Shown: positions 8,299 to 16,156 of the stretch, piece by piece
How the letters are laid out: each line of letters starts with the position of its first letter
Position numbering within the stretch: the first letter of the stretch is position 1
Assembly (NCBI GenBank): GCA_964409775.1
Contig: CAYPEI010000015.1
Location: forward strand, 28,296 to 92,295
Direction of reading: 5' to 3'
Source: JAHBXL01 sp964409775
Lineage (GTDB): Bacteria; Planctomycetota; Phycisphaerae; Phycisphaerales; UBA1924
Length of the DNA: 64,000 nucleotides
Program-made: the position numbers and the translations under genes
The notes under the pieces: model-generated
What the model was told of the DNA's origin: nothing
The model's input: only the letters and a program-made list of their open reading frames with translations
Database searches by the model: none

Positions 8299-9879
8299 AT
8301 GCAGCACCCCTTGTTCCGAACCGCAGCCTCCGTCTCCTTCATCTGCGGACTCGCGTTGTGCCTCCCCTCGTTGCTGGCGAACTCGCCAGAGCCCGTCGCC
8401 CGGCCCACGCCCGACCTCGCCGCGGCCAAACCCGCCGTCGCCGCGTCCAACGCCTTCGGCATCGACCTGTACCGCGCGCTGGCGAACGCCGATCCCGGAC
8501 GCAACCTGTTCATCTCCCCATACTCGGTCTCCGTCGCGCTCACGATGGCCGCCGAAGGCGCCCGCGGCGAGACCGAATCGCAAATGGCCGCGGCGTTGCG
8601 ATTCCCGGCCGATGGTCGCACGGCGGGCAGGCCGATCACGCAGATCCACACCGGCCACGCCGCGCTCGCACAGCACTTCGCCGCCGCGGCAGGCAACACC
8701 GATCCGAAGACCCGCGAGCGCATCAAGCGCCTCCGCAAGGAACTCGACAGCGCCAACGCCGCGACGGCGAAACTCCAGCGCGAGCAGAAGTGGAACGAGG
8801 CCGGCGAATCCCAGCGCAGGGCCGAATCGCTCGCCTCCGAACTCAACGGCCTGCTCTCCGCGGTCGATCGTTTCGACCTCCGTGTCGCCAACGCGCTCTG
8901 GGTCGAGCAGACCTTCGACCTGGTCCCGGCCTATGTCCAGACGATCGACCGGTTCTACGGCTCCGGCGGCGTCTCGCGCCTGAACATCGCGGGCGACACC
9001 GAGAAATCCCGCCGGTTCATCAACGCCTGGGTCGAGAGCAACACCGAGAACCGCATCAAGGACCTGATTCCCCAGGGCGCGCTCACCCCAGCCATCCGCC
9101 TGGTCATCACCAACGCCGTGTACTTCATGGGCGAGTGGGTCGCTCCCTTCGCCGAAGGTTCAACCCGCGATGACGACTTCACGCTCGCCGACGGCACGAA
9201 GGTCAAGACGAAGATGATGAACGACCCGTGGCGCGGGTGGGTGTCCTACGCCGCGTTCACCGCGGCCGGCGAGTGCTTCCAGACGCCGATCCAGGTCCCT
9301 CGCGATGAATCGCAGCGCCCGGCCGTCTACCCCGGCGACGACGGCTTCTCCATGATCGAACTGCCGTACAAGGGCGGCGATCTGTCGATGGTCCTCATCG
9401 CGCCGCGATCGCCCCAGGGGCTCGCCGCGCTCGAGTCCCGCCTCACCGCGGAGTCGCTGGATGCGTGGCTGGCGAAGATGGCCCCACGCGCGGTCGACAC
9501 CGCCATGCCGAAGTTCAAACTCGAATACACGCAGGAACTGTCCGGTCCGCTGCGCTCGCTGGGAATGAAGCGGGCATTCATCAGCCCCGAACAGCCCGGC
9601 GGGGCAGAGTTCCCCGGCATGTCCGACAGCGCCGACCCGGCCCGTCAACTCTTCATCGGTGCGGTGCTCCACAAGGCATGGGTCGAGGTCACCGAGAAGG
9701 GCACCGAGGCCGCCGCGGCCACCGCCGTGCTCATGGCACCGGGCGCCGCCGCGCGGCCCGTCGAGATGGTGCCCTTCACGCCCCGGTTCCACGCCGATCA
9801 CCCCTTCATCTTCCTCATCCGCGACACCAAGTCCGGCGTGATTCTCTTCATCGGGCGGATGACCCGGCCCGCGGCCTGA
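8299..9879 (+). CDS. Secreted serpin (serine protease inhibitor)
   Basis: 526 residues. A signal peptide (FICGLALCLPSLLA) ends near residue 28. The serpin core follows: SNAFGIDLYRAL, NLFISPYSVSVALTMAAEGA near residue 73, FINAWVESNTENRIKDLI and LVITNAVYFMGEW in the middle. The reactive-centre hinge GTEAAAATAV near residue 470 is intact with small residues, so the protein should be inhibitory by loop insertion; HADHPFIFLIRD and GVILFIGRM close the fold. The scissile bond cannot be fixed: usual spacing puts P1 at Gly of MAPGA, but the loop is longer than in animal serpins. A highly charged insertion of about 55 residues (near 136-190, rich in RERIKRLRKEL-type heptads) looks like a helical hairpin. 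Standalone gene. Confidence 0.92.
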   Translation: MQHPLFRTAASVSFICGLALCLPSLLANSPEPVARPTPDLAAAKPAVAASNAFGIDLYRALANADPGRNLFISPYSVSVALTMAAEGARGETESQMAAALRFPADGRTAGRPITQIHTGHAALAQHFAAAAGNTDPKTRERIKRLRKELDSANAATAKLQREQKWNEAGESQRRAESLASELNGLLSAVDRFDLRVANALWVEQTFDLVPAYVQTIDRFYGSGGVSRLNIAGDTEKSRRFINAWVESNTENRIKDLIPQGALTPAIRLVITNAVYFMGEWVAPFAEGSTRDDDFTLADGTKVKTKMMNDPWRGWVSYAAFTAAGECFQTPIQVPRDESQRPAVYPGDDGFSMIELPYKGGDLSMVLIAPRSPQGLAALESRLTAESLDAWLAKMAPRAVDTAMPKFKLEYTQELSGPLRSLGMKRAFISPEQPGGAEFPGMSDSADPARQLFIGAVLHKAWVEVTEKGTEAAAATAVLMAPGAAARPVEMVPFTPRFHADHPFIFLIRDTKSGVILFIGRMTRPAA

Positions 9880-9900
9880 TTCCGCCGGTACGATCCCCGC

Positions 9901-10374
9901 ATGGATAAAGCCGCAGTCGAGAGTGCGCTCCTTGCAACATTCTGGAATGACGCCGCCAAGGACGGCCTCTGGGCCGCGTCCTGGCCCAGGTCGCTCGAAG
10001 GCCTCACCGCGCAGCAGGCCGCGTGGTCCCCGCCCAGCGCCCCCGGTGTCGCTGGGAAGCGCCACTCCATCTGGACCATCGTCTCCCACATGTGCTTCTG
10101 GCGCGAAGACACACTCCGTCGCCTCACCGATCCCTCCAAGCCCGCCCCCGCCGCCCTCGCCGCCGGCAACTTCCCCGTGCCCGCCGACATCACCGAAGAT
10201 GCCTGGGCCGCGACGCGCAAGCGCTTCGCCGACTCCCAGCGTCGCATCGCCGAGGCGCTCGCCGACCCGAAGACCGACACCTCGCGTCTGCGCTACATGC
10301 TGCCGCACGACTGCTACCACTTCGGCCAGGTCAACTACATCCGCGCCATGCTCGGTCTGCCGCCGATCGAGTGA
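9901..10374 (+). CDS. DinB-fold protein
   Basis: 157 residues. HSIWTIVSHMCFWRE near residue 56 and LPHDCYHFGQVNYIRAMLG at the C-terminus are the histidine motifs of the DinB/YfiT four-helix fold; the C-terminal motif is especially typical. Family members bind a divalent metal and include thiol-dependent transferases; the reaction here is unknown. The gene begins 21 bases after the serpin stop on the same strand, so the two may share a transcript, though nothing links them functionally. It converges on the beta-helix gene that ends at 10383. Confidence 0.82.
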   Translation: MDKAAVESALLATFWNDAAKDGLWAASWPRSLEGLTAQQAAWSPPSAPGVAGKRHSIWTIVSHMCFWREDTLRRLTDPSKPAPAALAAGNFPVPADITEDAWAATRKRFADSQRRIAEALADPKTDTSRLRYMLPHDCYHFGQVNYIRAMLGLPPIE

Positions 10375-10382
10375 AACGCCGT

Positions 10383-11939
10383 TCAGCAGCCCGCAAACCA
10401 CGCCGCCAGGAACGCGAAGATATCCGGCACATCCGGCACGCCCCCCGAGCCGTTGAAGTCCGCCCGCGGATCCCGGGCGAACCACAGCGCCAGGAACGCG
10501 AAGATGTCCGGCACCCCGAGCCCGGGCACGCCGTCGAACTCCGCCGCGCACGGCGCGGCAAACTCATACGCGCCGATATCGAACACGCCCTCCTGCGGCC
10601 GCGGGAAGTTCAAACGGTCGACGCTCGGCGCCGACCGGCCGTTCAACGCCGCCGCGCCCGCGTTCCGCGCGATGCTCGACGACGCGAGCCGATGGTCCGA
10701 CCCGGCAAGATTCACAAACAACGCCGGCCACGAGCCCGCCGCCAGCGCGGTCGAGTGCACATCCTGCCCCGTCGCGCTCCGCCATGCCGCCAGATTGATC
10801 ACCCCCGTGCCCCGGTCGAACCGGTCGATCACGACGTTGTAATCGCTCACCAGCCCGGGCAGACTGTCCGCCGTCGAGATGATCGCCCCACGGAACGAGT
10901 GATAGTTCAGCAGGATGTTGTTGAACACCGTGTTGTTCGTGCTGCCGTCAGAGATGTTCACGCACCACCGCCCGTTCGAGGCGTTGATGATCGTGTTGTT
11001 CACCACCACGTTGTTCGAAGCCCCCAGCAGCCCGTCGATCCGGTACAGCGAGACCCCGCTCGCCCGGTTGTCGTACATCAGGTTGTTGCGGATCACCGAG
11101 CCCTGCACCCCGTCGAAGTTCACCGCCGACCCGCCCCCCGTGCTCGTCGTCAGCACACCCGAGCCGTTGATGTACATGCTCCCGCCGCCGTTGGAGTAGA
11201 ACGTGTTCCGCTCCACCAGCACGTTGCTGATCACCCCGTCGCCCCCCTGCGACGCATCCGAGTTCACGTGCAGCCCGTTGCTCGAGTTCCCCCAGATCAC
11301 GTTGTCCCGCACGATGTGGTTGTCGCCCGAGTTCGACAGGTACACCCCGTGCTCGTCCCACATCTCGTGGATCAGGTTTTGCTCGACCAACATCGCGTTC
11401 ACATGCCCGGTGAACACCCCCCACTCGCCGTTGTGATGCACATGGCACCGCCGCACCGCGATGTTCCCCGCGCTCGATCCCGCCGGCGCAACCGCTCGCA
11501 CGCCCGCCTTGCTCACCCGCTGGTCGTTGCTCCCCGTCACCTCGAAGTCCTCGATCACGATCCACGACACCGTGTCCATGTTGATCCGCGCCTTGTGCGC
11601 CTGCCCGTTGAACGTCGCGGCCGCCGTATCCACCACCGTCAGCCACTCCCCGTTCGCCCCGCGCGTGCCGCGGAAGGTGATCGGCGCTGCCGCTGTCCCG
11701 CTCACGCCCACATTGAACCCCGCGTACGTTCCCGGCAGCGCAATCACGGTGTCCCCGGGCACGCGTCCGTTCGCCGCGCGCTGCAGCGTCAGCCACGGCT
11801 GCGCGAGCGTACCGGCGTTCGCGTCAGAGCCGCCCTGCCCCGCGGGCGCGACGTAGTACGTCGACTGCGCCAAGCCCTCGCACGCCGTCAGCAGCACCGC
11901 GAGCACACCCAGCCACGCATCGCGACGAAGAGCGCCCAT
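10383..11939 (-). CDS. Secreted right-handed beta-helix protein with paired dockerin-like C-terminus
   Basis: 518 residues from the ATG at 11939 (MGALRRDAWLGVLAVLL), which has GGGGG seven bases upstream; the ATG at 11945 is too close to it. A signal peptide ends near ACEGLAQ. STYYVAPAGQGGSDANAG begins a parallel beta-helix of repeated asparagine-rich turns (IVIEDFEVTGSND, NHIVRDNVIWGNSSNG, VIRNNLMYDNRASG), the fold of polysaccharide lyases and related surface proteins. The last 55 residues hold two related motifs, GVPDIFAFLALWFARD and ADFNGSGGVPDVPDIFAFLA followed by AWFAGC, which resemble a calcium-binding dockerin pair. No catalytic residues can be named. The same tail closes the giant protein at 34747. 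Confidence 0.85.
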   Translation of the reverse strand: MGALRRDAWLGVLAVLLTACEGLAQSTYYVAPAGQGGSDANAGTLAQPWLTLQRAANGRVPGDTVIALPGTYAGFNVGVSGTAAAPITFRGTRGANGEWLTVVDTAAATFNGQAHKARINMDTVSWIVIEDFEVTGSNDQRVSKAGVRAVAPAGSSAGNIAVRRCHVHHNGEWGVFTGHVNAMLVEQNLIHEMWDEHGVYLSNSGDNHIVRDNVIWGNSSNGLHVNSDASQGGDGVISNVLVERNTFYSNGGGSMYINGSGVLTTSTGGGSAVNFDGVQGSVIRNNLMYDNRASGVSLYRIDGLLGASNNVVVNNTIINASNGRWCVNISDGSTNNTVFNNILLNYHSFRGAIISTADSLPGLVSDYNVVIDRFDRGTGVINLAAWRSATGQDVHSTALAAGSWPALFVNLAGSDHRLASSSIARNAGAAALNGRSAPSVDRLNFPRPQEGVFDIGAYEFAAPCAAEFDGVPGLGVPDIFAFLALWFARDPRADFNGSGGVPDVPDIFAFLAAWFAGC

Positions 11940-12033
11940 CGGCATACCCCCAACATACCTCATGTCCCCCGCTCCCACCACCGCCCGCAGAGGCATCCTG
12001 TCCGGCCGATCCGCCCCGCCTCGCTCCCCCGCC

Positions 12034-12441
12034 CTACCGGCTCAGCGGGATCAGCGCACGCACCCGCGGATCCCGCAGATACAGCCCAAGCCACATCACC
12101 ATCCCCATAACCACCGGAATGATGAACGGCTCCCCGAGACGCGCGTGCGTCGCCGTCGCCCCGCCCAGATAACCCGTCAGCAGGATCGCCCCCAGCACCG
12201 CCGTCCGCGGCACCAGGTACACAACCAGACACCCCAACTCCACGATGCCCAGCGTGAGCAGGCTGCTCTCCGGCCATCCGAAGTGCTCCAGCCCTTTCAG
12301 CGCCTCCGCGGACTTGGTGAACTTCATCACCGCGCTGAAAACAAACAGCGCCACCGCCGGAACAACGATGATCCACCCGGCCCAGTACAGTTTGCCCTGA
12401 CGATGTCGAGACTCGCCGCGCGGCAGTGTTTGCAGTGCCAT
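12034..12441 (-). CDS. DoxX-like membrane protein
   Basis: 135 residues from the ATG at 12441. Four hydrophobic helices are visible: WIIVVPAVALFVFSAVMKF, LLTLGIVELGCLVVYLVP, AVLGAILLTGYLGGA and IPVVMGMVMWLGLYL. The motif MKFTKS and the LTGYLGGATATHAR segment in the third helix match the DoxX_2 family of small inner-membrane proteins. Members are linked to redox or thiol stress, but the reaction here is unknown. The 13 codons upstream of the chosen ATG are polar and not typical of the family. Confidence 0.82.
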   Translation of the reverse strand: MALQTLPRGESRHRQGKLYWAGWIIVVPAVALFVFSAVMKFTKSAEALKGLEHFGWPESSLLTLGIVELGCLVVYLVPRTAVLGAILLTGYLGGATATHARLGEPFIIPVVMGMVMWLGLYLRDPRVRALIPLSR

Positions 12442-12512
12442 GCCGTATTCGTCGTTTGTTTGAGCCCGCCGCCTGCACAATCCGGGACCACCACAACGCC
12501 ATCCCCGCCCTG

Positions 12513-15146
12513 CTACTCCAGGTCCGCATCCGTCGGCATGGTCAGGATGGAGTGCCGAATGCCCCAGAGGCCGATCTTCGCCCCATCATCAAAGTCCCGC
12601 ATCGGCGCATCGTCGATGCCATACCCGCCGCGCGCCACGAACATCGTGTTGATCTTCCAGTCGCGGTGATCGCCCGGGTCCCATCGAAAGGCATAGAACG
12701 CCCCGTCAGGACCGTCCGCAAACCCAAGGGCAACGCGCGACCGCGTCCATTCGTCGTACAACTGGCTGGTCAGCCAGCCGTCATCGAGGGACTTGTTCCC
12801 GATGCGCATCGTCCGCCATCCCGTCCACGTCCCGTTCCCATCCTGCCAGCCCGTGTGAAAGATCACCAGGTTCTGCTTCCCGCCCAGGTTCGGATACACC
12901 GCCACCGGCCTGCTCGTGCAATGGCACGGCCTGCCCCCATGCGTCCACTCTGCTTGCGACTCCGCGAGGTCATCGCCCTCGATGCGGAGCGTGGCGACCC
13001 GCATGGTGAACGGCCCGTGCTTGTCATGGGTCCACGATCCCACCACGGTGATCGAGCCATCCGCCGGCTGAACGGCCATCCCCGGCGGCACCGCGCTCTT
13101 CAACTCCAGTTCCTTCGCCGCGCCGACTTCAAACTTCTCACCCGCCGTCACCCACCTCGCCTCGATCCGCCCATCGTCGTGCCGCGACAGCACCAGCACC
13201 CTCCCGCCAATCATCAAGCCCGACACGTCCCCCTGTCCCAGTTCGCGCAGCGCCTGCAGCGCACCCACCACCGGCGCTCCCCCCGCCTCCGCGGCCGTGG
13301 TCACTCTCGCCGCCGCCCACCCGTCGAACCGCTTCACGAACAGCACACCGAACTCCGGCCCGCCAACCAGCACCGGGTCCGCTCGCGATGACGACGAGGC
13401 CGCCTCCGTCTCGTCGGTCCACTCCTCGCTCCCCTTGTGCATCTTCACCGTGACCGCGGTCTGCTTGTGTGTCGCCGCGGCCAGCATCACCTTCCCGCCC
13501 ACCACCGCCAGGCTCGGCGCCGATCCGATCAGCGCGTGCGTCTTCCGCTCCCCGGCATGCGTGGAGCCGCCGTAGTTCACATCCGCCAGCACTTCCCCCT
13601 CATCGAACTCCCCGTTGTGGTTCCAGTCGATCAGCGTCGTCCCGTCCCCGTTGTCCTTGAGCGAAAACCGGAACGGGTGATTCGCCAGGAACTTCACGCG
13701 CTCGTACGCGAACGGCAGTTTCTCGCGCAGGCGATGTTCATCAAGCACCACCTCGCGGAACTCGCCGTTGGAAAAGTGCGGCTTCGCGCCGTCGCCGTCA
13801 AAGCCGTACGAGTACGCATAGTTCATCATCGACGTGTACAGCGGGCACCACCCCGGCGCCGAGTCCCCCGTGTGCGACAGCGACATCTGGTGCCCGAGTT
13901 CGTGCGCGAACACCGCCCAGTTGTTGCCGCAGCCCCCCATGTCCCCCGTCTCGCTCGACTGCCCGCCTCCCCACGGCGTCACCTGCATCCAGTGCATCAT
14001 GCCGCGCTCTGGCCGGGGAAAGTACTTCCCTCCTACGTCCCACCACGGCATCTTCTGGTCCGCCGCGGCCACGCCCGGCCCGGCATCGCGGAAATGCAGC
14101 CACACGCCCGTCGTCCCATCCGGGTTCGCGCAGTGCAGATCGCGATACGCCTTCTGGATCCGCGGCATCTCCCCTTCAAACTGCTTCCGGTCCACCTGCT
14201 CGAAGTACGAGATGTTGACGATCAGGTCCTTCCGCCGCGGATCGAGTCTCGCATCCGCCTCCGATGCGCTCGCATCCTTCTTCCACACGCCGAGCCTCGC
14301 ACCGAGGTCCGCGACGCGCCCCGGCGGAAGCCCGTGCACCTCCCACCCGTCAAGCAGTCCATCGCCGTCCGTGTCGCGGTCGCGGGGGTCCGTCCCGATC
14401 TCCTTCTCCTCCGCATCGCTCAACCCATCGAAGTCCGAGTCCCGGGCATCTGGGCTCACGATCACGGCATACCTCACCACCCGGTGTGCATACGGCAGGC
14501 TCGTCGCGAACACCGTCCACCCCATCAGCCCGCCCATCGCGCTCACGTTCGATTCAAACCTGCACACTTCGCTCGCCGCGGCGTCATATGGCGGCTTGCT
14601 CAGAGACCACGCCGTCGGCTGCAACTGCTTCAGACGTTCCGCCCACCCCTCCCCGAGCCTGTTGTCCTTGTCGATCTGCCAGTTCGCACCCGAAGCGTCC
14701 TGAATCCGAGGCGCCACATTCCACACGATGCCGGTGAACTTCTGCCCCTCCTTCGCCGCGATCACCACGCGCTCCCCCGCTACCCCGCCCGCGCCGATCG
14801 GCACCACCACCACCCGTCCTTCTTCCACCACAACCACGCGAACGCCGGGCGCACCAACCGACGCCGGCCACACCGCAAGCCCGACCGCGTCGGGGCTCAC
14901 ATCGCGCGACAGGATGCGCCAGTTCGCCGCCTTCCACCCGTTCACCGAGGCCGCGACGCACAAGTCCCGGTTCCCGTTGATCGTCAGGCAGTCCGCAAAG
15001 CCATCCCCATTGACATCCCCCGCCGCGAACACCTTGCAGTCCGTCCCGGTCGTGATCCAGTCCGATGCAGGAAGTTCATCCGCCCGCGCGGCGAGTGCAG
15101 CCATCGAAATCACTGCGCACACCGTCATCAGCACGCCGCTCTTCAT
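12513..15146 (-). CDS. Secreted metalloprotease-like protein with FG-GAP and TSP3-type regions
   Basis: 877 residues from the ATG at 15146. Residues 1-22 form a signal peptide (MKSGVLMTVCAVISMAALAA). FAAGDVNGDGFADCLTI is an FG-GAP-like calcium motif. DSDFDGLSDAEEKEIGTDP and DRDTDGDGLLDGWEVHGLPP are thrombospondin type-3/EF-like repeats. Near residue 415, FAHELGHQMSLSH is a zinc-binding HExxH with a third histidine at metzincin spacing, though the usual glycine is serine; SMMNYAYSYGF about 25 residues later fits a Met-turn. WNHNGEFDEGEV may be another acidic calcium loop. The C-terminal 300 residues look like a beta-propeller. A secreted zinc peptidase is likely; the substrate is unknown. The upstream 77 codons of open frame are arginine-rich and were excluded. 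Confidence 0.75.
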   Translation of the reverse strand: MKSGVLMTVCAVISMAALAARADELPASDWITTGTDCKVFAAGDVNGDGFADCLTINGNRDLCVAASVNGWKAANWRILSRDVSPDAVGLAVWPASVGAPGVRVVVVEEGRVVVVPIGAGGVAGERVVIAAKEGQKFTGIVWNVAPRIQDASGANWQIDKDNRLGEGWAERLKQLQPTAWSLSKPPYDAAASEVCRFESNVSAMGGLMGWTVFATSLPYAHRVVRYAVIVSPDARDSDFDGLSDAEEKEIGTDPRDRDTDGDGLLDGWEVHGLPPGRVADLGARLGVWKKDASASEADARLDPRRKDLIVNISYFEQVDRKQFEGEMPRIQKAYRDLHCANPDGTTGVWLHFRDAGPGVAAADQKMPWWDVGGKYFPRPERGMMHWMQVTPWGGGQSSETGDMGGCGNNWAVFAHELGHQMSLSHTGDSAPGWCPLYTSMMNYAYSYGFDGDGAKPHFSNGEFREVVLDEHRLREKLPFAYERVKFLANHPFRFSLKDNGDGTTLIDWNHNGEFDEGEVLADVNYGGSTHAGERKTHALIGSAPSLAVVGGKVMLAAATHKQTAVTVKMHKGSEEWTDETEAASSSSRADPVLVGGPEFGVLFVKRFDGWAAARVTTAAEAGGAPVVGALQALRELGQGDVSGLMIGGRVLVLSRHDDGRIEARWVTAGEKFEVGAAKELELKSAVPPGMAVQPADGSITVVGSWTHDKHGPFTMRVATLRIEGDDLAESQAEWTHGGRPCHCTSRPVAVYPNLGGKQNLVIFHTGWQDGNGTWTGWRTMRIGNKSLDDGWLTSQLYDEWTRSRVALGFADGPDGAFYAFRWDPGDHRDWKINTMFVARGGYGIDDAPMRDFDDGAKIGLWGIRHSILTMPTDADLE

Positions 15147-15573
15147 CCAGCCGATGGTACTCGGCGGATGGCTTGACCAACTCCCTTCGCGTTGACGTTC
15201 CACTTGCCACGGCGGGCGACTCCGAGATCCATCCCGTGCCGCCGAGGTCGGCTTGGCGACCTCGGTGCAGTTCTGCTCGTTCTGAAACGGGGGCGGACGG
15301 CACAGGCGGTCTCGTCTTGTCTTGAAGTGCCCCCGGTCACGCGGCCGGCTCCGCGGCCGAGCGGCCAGTGTCTTCATCTCTCCCCTCCCCTCGCCGCCGC
15401 CCTCTCACCCCCATCCCACTTGACGACCCCATGACCCATACATTATGCTAACTCTATGCGCCCTGCCACACCGGCACCGCTCCTCCTGAACCTCAGAAAA
15501 ACCCCCGAATCAGGCTGTCCTGCGCGCAGATTCTGTGTTCCCCGCGTCCGGTGCCTCATCCCTTCCACGACCT
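15147..15573. other. Gene-free stretch upstream of the metalloprotease-like gene
   Basis: No convincing coding region on either strand. It contains the 5' region of the minus-strand gene, one strong hairpin (15242-15265, listed separately), GC palindromes around CGCGGCCGGCTCCGCGGCCG, and then runs into the repeat block that begins at 15574. Confidence 0.6.
15242..15265. promoter_or_regulatory. Perfect hairpin about 95 bases upstream of the metalloprotease-like gene
   Basis: CCGAGGTCG, a 6-base loop, then CGACCTCGG: a 9-bp perfect stem. There is no T tract on either side, so a terminator is less likely than an mRNA leader structure or an operator. Function not established. Confidence 0.3.
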
Positions 15574-15601
15574 CGCCACTCGCCGCTCGCCGCTCGCCGC
15601 T
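15574..15601. repeat. Heptamer repeat, CGCCRCT x4
   Basis: One CGCCACT followed by three CGCCGCT units in phase. It overlaps the start of the first 153-base repeat copy. Complement: AGTGGCG/AGCGGCG. Confidence 0.8.
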
Positions 15602-15740
15602 CCGACAACCTCCCCCCGCGGGGAGGTGCCTCGCGAAGCGAGGCGGTGGGGGCTCCTGCCTTTTCTACGAATCCTCCCGCTCTCCACTCGCTCCTCCCCC
15701 GCGTTCCGGCGACTCTGCGCGCAGATTCCCTCTTCTCCAT
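15588..15740. repeat. 153-base intergenic repeat, copy 1
   Basis: Nearly identical to copy 2 at 15781-15934; the visible difference is one extra G in copy 2 inside the palindrome CCTCCCCCCGCGGGGGAGG. Each copy also holds a second palindrome, GCCTCGCGAAGCGAGGC, and ends with CTCTGCGCGCAGATTCCCTC. Two adjacent palindromes in a short unit resemble REP/BIME-type repeats. No coding frame in it looks real. Confidence 0.85.
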
Positions 15741-15752
15741 GTCTTCCCCACC

Positions 15753-15794
15753 CGCCACTCGCCACTCGCCCCTTGCCACTCGCCGCTCGCCGCT
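15753..15794. repeat. Heptamer repeat, degenerate CGCCACT x6
   Basis: Six in-phase 7-base units (CGCCACT, CGCCACT, CGCCCCT, TGCCACT, CGCCGCT, CGCCGCT) leading into repeat copy 2. Confidence 0.75.
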
Positions 15795-15934
15795 CCGACA
15801 ACCTCCCCCCGCGGGGGAGGTGCCTCGCGAAGCGAGGCGGTGGGGGCTCCTGCCTTTTCTACGAATCCTCCCGCTCTCCACTCGCTCCTCCCCCGCGTTC
15901 CGGCGACTCTGCGCGCAGATTCCCTCTTCTCCAT
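15781..15934. repeat. 154-base intergenic repeat, copy 2, ending at the assembly gap
   Basis: Same unit as copy 1 with one extra G. It is cut by the N run at 15935. The sequence after the gap (16035-16079) resumes inside the same unit at GGGGGCTCCTGCC, so at least one further copy spans the gap. Confidence 0.85.
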
Positions 15935-16034
15935 NNNNNNNNNNNNNNNNNNNNNNNNNNNNNNNNNNNNNNNNNNNNNNNNNNNNNNNNNNNNNNNNNN
16001 NNNNNNNNNNNNNNNNNNNNNNNNNNNNNNNNNN
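15935..16034. other. Assembly gap (100 N)
   Basis: Exactly 100 undetermined bases flanked on both sides by the same repeat unit. The true length and number of repeat copies here are unknown. Confidence 0.99.
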
Positions 16035-16079
16035 GGGGGCTCCTGCCTTTTCTACGAATCCTCCCGCTCTCCACTCCCC
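16035..16079. repeat. Intergenic repeat, partial copy 3
   Basis: Matches the middle of copies 1 and 2 (GGGGGCTCCTGCC through CTCTCCACTC), then departs into heptamer-like CCACTCG/CCACTCC units. Confidence 0.8.
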
Positions 16080-16093
16080 ACTCGCCACTCCCC

Positions 16094-16142
16094 ACTTCCG
16101 ACTTCCGACATCCGACATCCGACATCCGACATCCCACATCCC
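16094..16142. repeat. Heptamer repeat, ACWTCCG x7
   Basis: Seven in-phase units: ACTTCCG twice, ACATCCG three times, ACATCCC twice. It ends 14 bases from the stop of the minus-strand hydrolase gene. Confidence 0.9.
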
Positions 16143-16156
16143 CCTCCCCTCCAACT

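Noticed and set aside
15574..16142. CRISPR array
   Set aside because: Repeats are long palindromic units and contiguous heptamers, without regular unique spacers or cas genes.
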